The position numbers and the translations under genes are program-made. From assembly GCA_023229605.1 (NCBI GenBank), contig JALNYY010000087.1, positions 1 through 18,159 on the forward strand: a stretch of 18,159 bases of DNA, read 5' to 3'. Each line of letters begins with the position of its first letter. Within the stretch, counting starts at the first letter, position 1. Source of the stretch: Methylobacter sp. (lineage in GTDB: Bacteria; Pseudomonadota; Gammaproteobacteria; Methylococcales; Methylomonadaceae). Below the pieces are notes generated by a model that ran no database searches, was not told the origin of the DNA, and was given only the letters and a program-made list of their open reading frames with translations. Positions 14,701-18,159 of this stretch are shown piece after piece.

Positions 14701-14730
14701 ATATCTTTTTATGCCGTTCGGCATGGATAT
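14701..14730 (+). other. Small hairpin between hrcA and grpE
   Basis: ATGCCG (14711-14716) pairs with CGGCAT (14719-14724), although the two-base loop implies the inner pairs open. ATATC (14701-14705) can pair with GATAT (14726-14730). It lies 15 bases before the grpE ribosome binding site and has no T-run after it, so it is more likely an mRNA processing or stability element than a terminator. Confidence 0.35.
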
Positions 14731-14759
14731 TAATTTTAAATATTAAGGAGCTATGAATA

Positions 14760-15371
14760 ATGAGTACTGATCAGGAAGCGCCTGGATCTCAGGTTAAAAC
14801 TGAAAACGAAACAGTTAATGAGCAATCGCATACCGAACTGGCCGAGCACGAACTTACGATTGAAGAGTTAAAGCAGGCATTGGCCCAAGTTGAGCAAAAA
14901 GCTCAGGAGAATTGGGATAAAGCGGTTCGGGCGCAGGCGGAAATGGAAAACCTGAAAAGAAGAACGCAAAAGGATCTGGAAGATGCGCACAAATTTGCCC
15001 TGACAGGCTTTGCCAAGGAACTGTTGCCGGTATTGGACAGTTTGGTATTGGGTTTGCAGGCGGCAACAGGCGATAGCGAGGAAGTGAACAAGTTTCGTTT
15101 AGGCAGTGAATTAACGATCAAACAGTTCGAATCAGTATTTACAAAATTCAAAATTGAAACGATAGACCCGATCGGCCAGCCCTTTAATGCTGAACTGCAT
15201 CAGGCCATGGCCATGCAGGCGGTAGATGGCGCAGAGCCGAATACGGTGGTTAACGTTTTCCAAAAAGGATATACCTTGAACGGACGATTGCTCCGCCCCG
15301 CTATGGTTTTGGTTGCCAAAGCAGCCGAAAAAAAGCCGGCAGATATTCCTAGCATCGATGAACAGGCTTGA
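14760..15371 (+). CDS. grpE: Nucleotide exchange factor GrpE
   Basis: GrpE releases ADP from DnaK so that a new ATP can bind, resetting the Hsp70 cycle; it is a cytoplasmic dimer and a thermosensor. The 203-residue protein has an acidic disordered start (1-30), a long coiled-coil helix (about 30-90: ELKQALAQVEQKAQENWDKAVRAQAEMENLKRR), a second helical part with ELLPVLDSL, and a C-terminal beta domain (about 135-190) with the family signature QPFNAELHQAM, VVNVFQKGYTLNGRLLRPAMVLV. The start is supported by AAGGAG (14745-14750) nine bases before the ATG. It sits between hrcA and dnaK in one direction, 71 bases before dnaK, and is probably co-transcribed from the CIRCE-controlled promoter. Confidence 0.97.
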   Translation: MSTDQEAPGSQVKTENETVNEQSHTELAEHELTIEELKQALAQVEQKAQENWDKAVRAQAEMENLKRRTQKDLEDAHKFALTGFAKELLPVLDSLVLGLQAATGDSEEVNKFRLGSELTIKQFESVFTKFKIETIDPIGQPFNAELHQAMAMQAVDGAEPNTVVNVFQKGYTLNGRLLRPAMVLVAKAAEKKPADIPSIDEQA

Positions 15372-15442
15372 AATCAAATAAAGCAGCCTCATATTTGTAA
15401 TAACTTTTACTTTTTTAAATAAATTCAAGTCTGGAGAATTCA

Positions 15443-17374
15443 ATGGCTAAAATAATTGGCATAGATTTAGGAACAACAAACTCGTGCGTCGCGGTATTGG
15501 AAAACGGCGTCGCAAGAGTGATTGAAAACAGCGAAGGCGCGCGTACTACGCCTTCCATTATCGCTTTTACCAGCGATGATGAAGTGTTGGTAGGCCAATC
15601 GGCAAAACGCCAAGCCGTTACCAATCCAAAAAATACCGTATTTGCGATCAAACGTTTGATCGGTCGCCGTTTTAAAGACGATGTCGTGCAAAAAGACATC
15701 AAAATGGTGCCTTATAAAATCGTCGAAGCTGAAAACGGCGACGCCTGGGTTGAAGTTCACGGCAAAAAAATGGCGGCTCCCGAGATTTCAGCGCGTGTTT
15801 TGATGAAATTGAAAAAAGACGCGGAAGCCTATTTAGGCGAAGAAGTCACCGAAGCGGTTATTACCGTACCGGCTTATTTTAACGACTCGCAACGCCAAGC
15901 AACTAAAGATGCCGGCCGTATTGCCGGACTTGAAGTTAAGCGTATTATCAATGAACCGACTGCATCCGCATTGGCTTTCGGCATGGACAAACCTAAAGGC
16001 GACACCAAAATTGCGGTGTACGACTTAGGCGGCGGTACTTTCGATATTTCTATTATTGAAATCGCCGAGATAGAAGGCGAGCATCAATTCGAAGTGTTGT
16101 CGACCAATGGCGATACATTCCTGGGCGGTGAAGATTTCGACTCAAGAATCATTGAATTTCTTGCCTCAGAATTCAAGAAAGAAAGCGGCGTTGACGTACA
16201 TAACGATCCGTTAGCCTTGCAACGTTTGAAAGAAGCGGCGGAAAAAGCCAAAATTGAATTGTCTTCAAGTCAGCAAACCGATGTGAATCTGCCTTACATT
16301 ACCGCAGATGCGTCAGGCCCTAAACATTTAAATGTCAAATTAACCCGCGCTAAACTGGAATCATTGGTTGAAGAGCTGATTAACCGCACTAAAGGCCCTT
16401 GTGAAATGGCGCTGAAAGACGCGAAATTATCCGCATCGGACATTAATGACGTGATTTTGGTAGGCGGTCAAACCCGTATGCCGAAAGTTCAGGAAATGGT
16501 AAAAGCCATTTTCGGTAAAGAACCACGCAAAGACGTTAACCCTGACGAAGCGGTTGCTTTAGGCGCGGCGATCCAGGCTGGTGTCTTGGCGGGCGACGTT
16601 AAAGATGTGTTGTTGCTGGATGTTATCCCGTTATCGTTGGGCATCGAGACTATGGGCGGTATCATGACCAAACTGATCGAGAAAAACACCACGATTCCGA
16701 CCAATGCATCGCAAGTGTTTTCTACGGCAGACGACAATCAAACGGCAGTGACTGTTCATGTATTGCAAGGTGAGCGTGAAAAAGCGGCGGCGAATAAATC
16801 GCTGGGACGTTTTGACCTGTCAGATATTCCACCGGCATCGCGCGGCATTCCGCAAATTGAAGTTGCATTCGACATTGATGCCAACGGTATTTTGAACGTG
16901 TCAGCCAAAGACAAGGCGACCGGTAAAAAACAATCGATTGTGATCAAAGCCTCCAGCGGTTTATCGGATGATGAAGTTGAACGGATGATTAAAGATGCCG
17001 AAGCGCATGCTGATGAAGATCGTAAATTGACTGAATTGGTTCATGCTCGCAACCATGCGGACGGTATGATTCACGCGACTGAAAAATCATTGAAAGAACT
17101 GGGTGATCAAGTCGGCGCCGATGAAAAAACCAGTATTGAACATGCGATTGAGGCACTGAAAACTGCGGTTAAAGGTGATGACAAAGAGGCAATTGAAGCC
17201 AAAACGCATGACTTAACCGAGTTATCAGGTAAACTGGCCGAACGCGTTTACGCGCAAAAATCGGCGTCTGAAGGTGAAGCGTCCGGCGCTCATGCTTCTT
17301 CAGAGCATGCTACGGCGGATGACGGTGTTGTTGATGCCGAGTTTGAAGAAGTTAAAGACGACGATAAGAAATAA
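15443..17374 (+). CDS. dnaK: Molecular chaperone DnaK (Hsp70)
   Basis: DnaK binds exposed hydrophobic peptides in an ATP-controlled cycle driven by DnaJ and GrpE. The 643-residue protein (Escherichia coli: 638) has the actin-like ATPase domain with phosphate-1 motif IGIDLGTTNSCVAV (5-18), the YFNDSQRQATKDAG motif, AVYDLGGGTFDISI, and VGGQTRMPKVQ. The conserved interdomain linker DVLLLDVIPLSLGIE follows, then the peptide-binding domain (about 390-505) and the helical lid. The C-terminal tail ends in VVDAEFEEVKDDDKK, a close match to the EEVK end typical of proteobacterial DnaK. GGAG (15433-15436) lies six bases before the ATG. No second CIRCE site is seen in front of dnaK, so expression probably depends on the hrcA promoter or an unrecognised one. 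Confidence 0.98.
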   Translation: MAKIIGIDLGTTNSCVAVLENGVARVIENSEGARTTPSIIAFTSDDEVLVGQSAKRQAVTNPKNTVFAIKRLIGRRFKDDVVQKDIKMVPYKIVEAENGDAWVEVHGKKMAAPEISARVLMKLKKDAEAYLGEEVTEAVITVPAYFNDSQRQATKDAGRIAGLEVKRIINEPTASALAFGMDKPKGDTKIAVYDLGGGTFDISIIEIAEIEGEHQFEVLSTNGDTFLGGEDFDSRIIEFLASEFKKESGVDVHNDPLALQRLKEAAEKAKIELSSSQQTDVNLPYITADASGPKHLNVKLTRAKLESLVEELINRTKGPCEMALKDAKLSASDINDVILVGGQTRMPKVQEMVKAIFGKEPRKDVNPDEAVALGAAIQAGVLAGDVKDVLLLDVIPLSLGIETMGGIMTKLIEKNTTIPTNASQVFSTADDNQTAVTVHVLQGEREKAAANKSLGRFDLSDIPPASRGIPQIEVAFDIDANGILNVSAKDKATGKKQSIVIKASSGLSDDEVERMIKDAEAHADEDRKLTELVHARNHADGMIHATEKSLKELGDQVGADEKTSIEHAIEALKTAVKGDDKEAIEAKTHDLTELSGKLAERVYAQKSASEGEASGAHASSEHATADDGVVDAEFEEVKDDDKK

Positions 17375-17430
17375 AGTATAGGTTGGGGGCGTACCTTACT
17401 TCCCATATGCATTAACCTAAAGCATAAAAC

Positions 17431-17483
17431 CACGAAGAACACGAAGCTCACGAAGAAAAAACTTCGTGTCCCTTCGTGTTCTT
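17431..17483 (+). terminator. Terminator-like palindrome of CACGAAG units after dnaK
   Basis: Three 9-base units, CACGAAGAA, CACGAAGCT and CACGAAGAA (17431-17457), are followed after AAAA by two inverted copies of CTTCGTG (17462-17468 and 17472-17478) and a T-rich tail (TTCTTTTT, 17479-17486). The transcript can fold into a stem of about 16 bp with one internal bulge followed by U residues, as in an intrinsic terminator. It begins about 56 bases after the dnaK stop and would reduce read-through into dnaJ. Confidence 0.65.
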
Positions 17484-17539
17484 TTTGCGGTTTAGTAATC
17501 ATCGACTATTGATTGAATATGCGGGCTTTTCGCTTAAGT

Positions 17540-17560
17540 TGATGCTTATGCGGAGCATCA
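17540..17560 (+). other. Hairpin in the dnaK-dnaJ gap
   Basis: TGATGCT (17540-17546) and AGCATCA (17554-17560) form a perfect 7-bp stem with a seven-base loop. The rest of the 326-base gap between dnaK and dnaJ shows no gene. The function is unknown; it may stabilise or process a longer dnaK-dnaJ message. The dnaJ promoter, if separate, was not identified. Confidence 0.4.
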
Positions 17561-17700
17561 CCCCAGCCTATGAGCTTTAGCACATTGCCGAAGGGTGTGC
17601 CGTAAAGCAACATAACCGTCTCTTATCCTCTCCACACGGTATCCAGGACAAAATCAGACAATGATAATCACCAAAATCCAAACAACAGAATATTGAACCA

Positions 17701-18159
17701 TGGCAAAAGAAGATTTTTACAAGCTTCTCGGTGTAGACAGAAACGCCAGTGATGCAGAAATTAAGAAAAGCTATCGCAGCAAGGCGATGAAGCATCATCC
17801 AGACAGGAATAAAGACAATCCGGTGGAAGCCGAGGCCAAGTTTAAGCAGATTAAAGAGGCTTACGAAGTTTTATCAGATCCTAAAAAACGCTCCGCTTAT
17901 GATCAGTTCGGGCATGCCGGGATTGATCCATCGATGGGAGGCGGGCGTTCCGGCGGGTTCGGCGCAGGTGAGAGTTTCAGCGATATTTTCGGCGATATTT
18001 TCGGCGGAGGCAGGCAGCAGCGGAGCAATGTTCAACGCGGTTCGGACCTGCGTTACAACCTGGAATTAACGCTTGAAGAAGCCGTATTCGGCACCGACGC
18101 CAAAATCCGCGTGCCGGTGCTGGTCACCTGCGGCGAGTGTAGCGGTCCCGGCGCCAAAA
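17701..18159 (+). CDS. dnaJ: Chaperone DnaJ (Hsp40), 5' part, runs off the window
   Basis: The first 153 codons are present. DnaJ delivers substrates to DnaK and stimulates its ATPase. The J domain (1-70) starts AKEDFYKLLGVDRNAS and has the essential H33-P34-D35 tripeptide in MKHHPDRNKDN. The glycine/phenylalanine region (about 71-113) contains repeated DIFGDIFGGG. Substrate-binding domain I begins RGSDLRYNLELTLEEAVFG, and the first zinc-finger repeat starts at C144-G-E-C147-S-G-P-G, where the window ends. The full protein is expected to be about 375 residues. No strong ribosome binding site precedes the ATG (nearest purines GAATATTGAA), which is unlike dnaK and grpE. The long 326-base gap after dnaK suggests partly separate expression. 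Confidence 0.97.

Noticed and set aside
17533..17566. Possible heat-shock sigma-32 promoter for dnaJ (CTTAAG … CCCCAG).
   Set aside because: The spacer is 22 bases, outside the usual range, and the -35 box is poor.

Overview
The window looks like chromosomal DNA of a gammaproteobacterium with moderate GC. The gene content suggests a free-living, possibly methanotroph-like (Methylococcales) organism. The pointers are an HrcA/CIRCE-controlled hrcA-grpE-dnaK-dnaJ cluster, a gammaproteobacterial aat/trxB/ftsK block, and an EF-G of the second (non-str-operon) type. The taxon is an inference; no rRNA or tRNA is present to confirm it.

Layout. 1-1525: mobile-element debris. An IS110-family insertion sequence sits inside a Tn3-family transposase gene; the Tn3 reading frame resumes 2 bases after the IS110 stop codon and is followed by a probable Tn3 terminal inverted repeat. 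1788-3470: a response regulator with TPR repeats and no DNA-binding output. 3586-5670 (minus): an EF-G paralogue with a 35-base spacer before a strikingly structured upstream region (5706-5912). 6401-8457: a CBS-pair protein and an HDOD-GAF signalling protein. 8479-10219 (minus): aat and trxB, separated by a heptad-periodic palindrome. 10423-12702: ftsK, divergent from trxB. 12903-13346: a second CBS-pair protein. 13497-18159: the heat-shock cluster, with promoter and CIRCE operator, hrcA, grpE, dnaK and the first 153 codons of dnaJ, which runs off the window.

How the parts work together. DnaK, DnaJ and GrpE form the Hsp70 cycle. HrcA would repress the cluster through the CIRCE site that covers its own start region. 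FtsK, Aat (N-end rule tagging), TrxB (thioredoxin reduction) and EF-G are independent housekeeping functions. The REC-TPR, HDOD-GAF and two CBS-pair proteins are scattered regulatory genes whose inputs cannot be read from the sequence.

The most notable observations are: a 63-bp, exactly 21-codon insertion in hrcA made of two perfect palindromes and flanked by a CATGA direct repeat; the candidate RNA structure with competing pairings upstream of the EF-G gene; the IS110 insertion whose ends can be deduced from the interrupted Tn3 frame; and two unrelated palindromes built from 7- or 9-base repeating units at gene junctions. I saw no CRISPR array, defence system or prophage.
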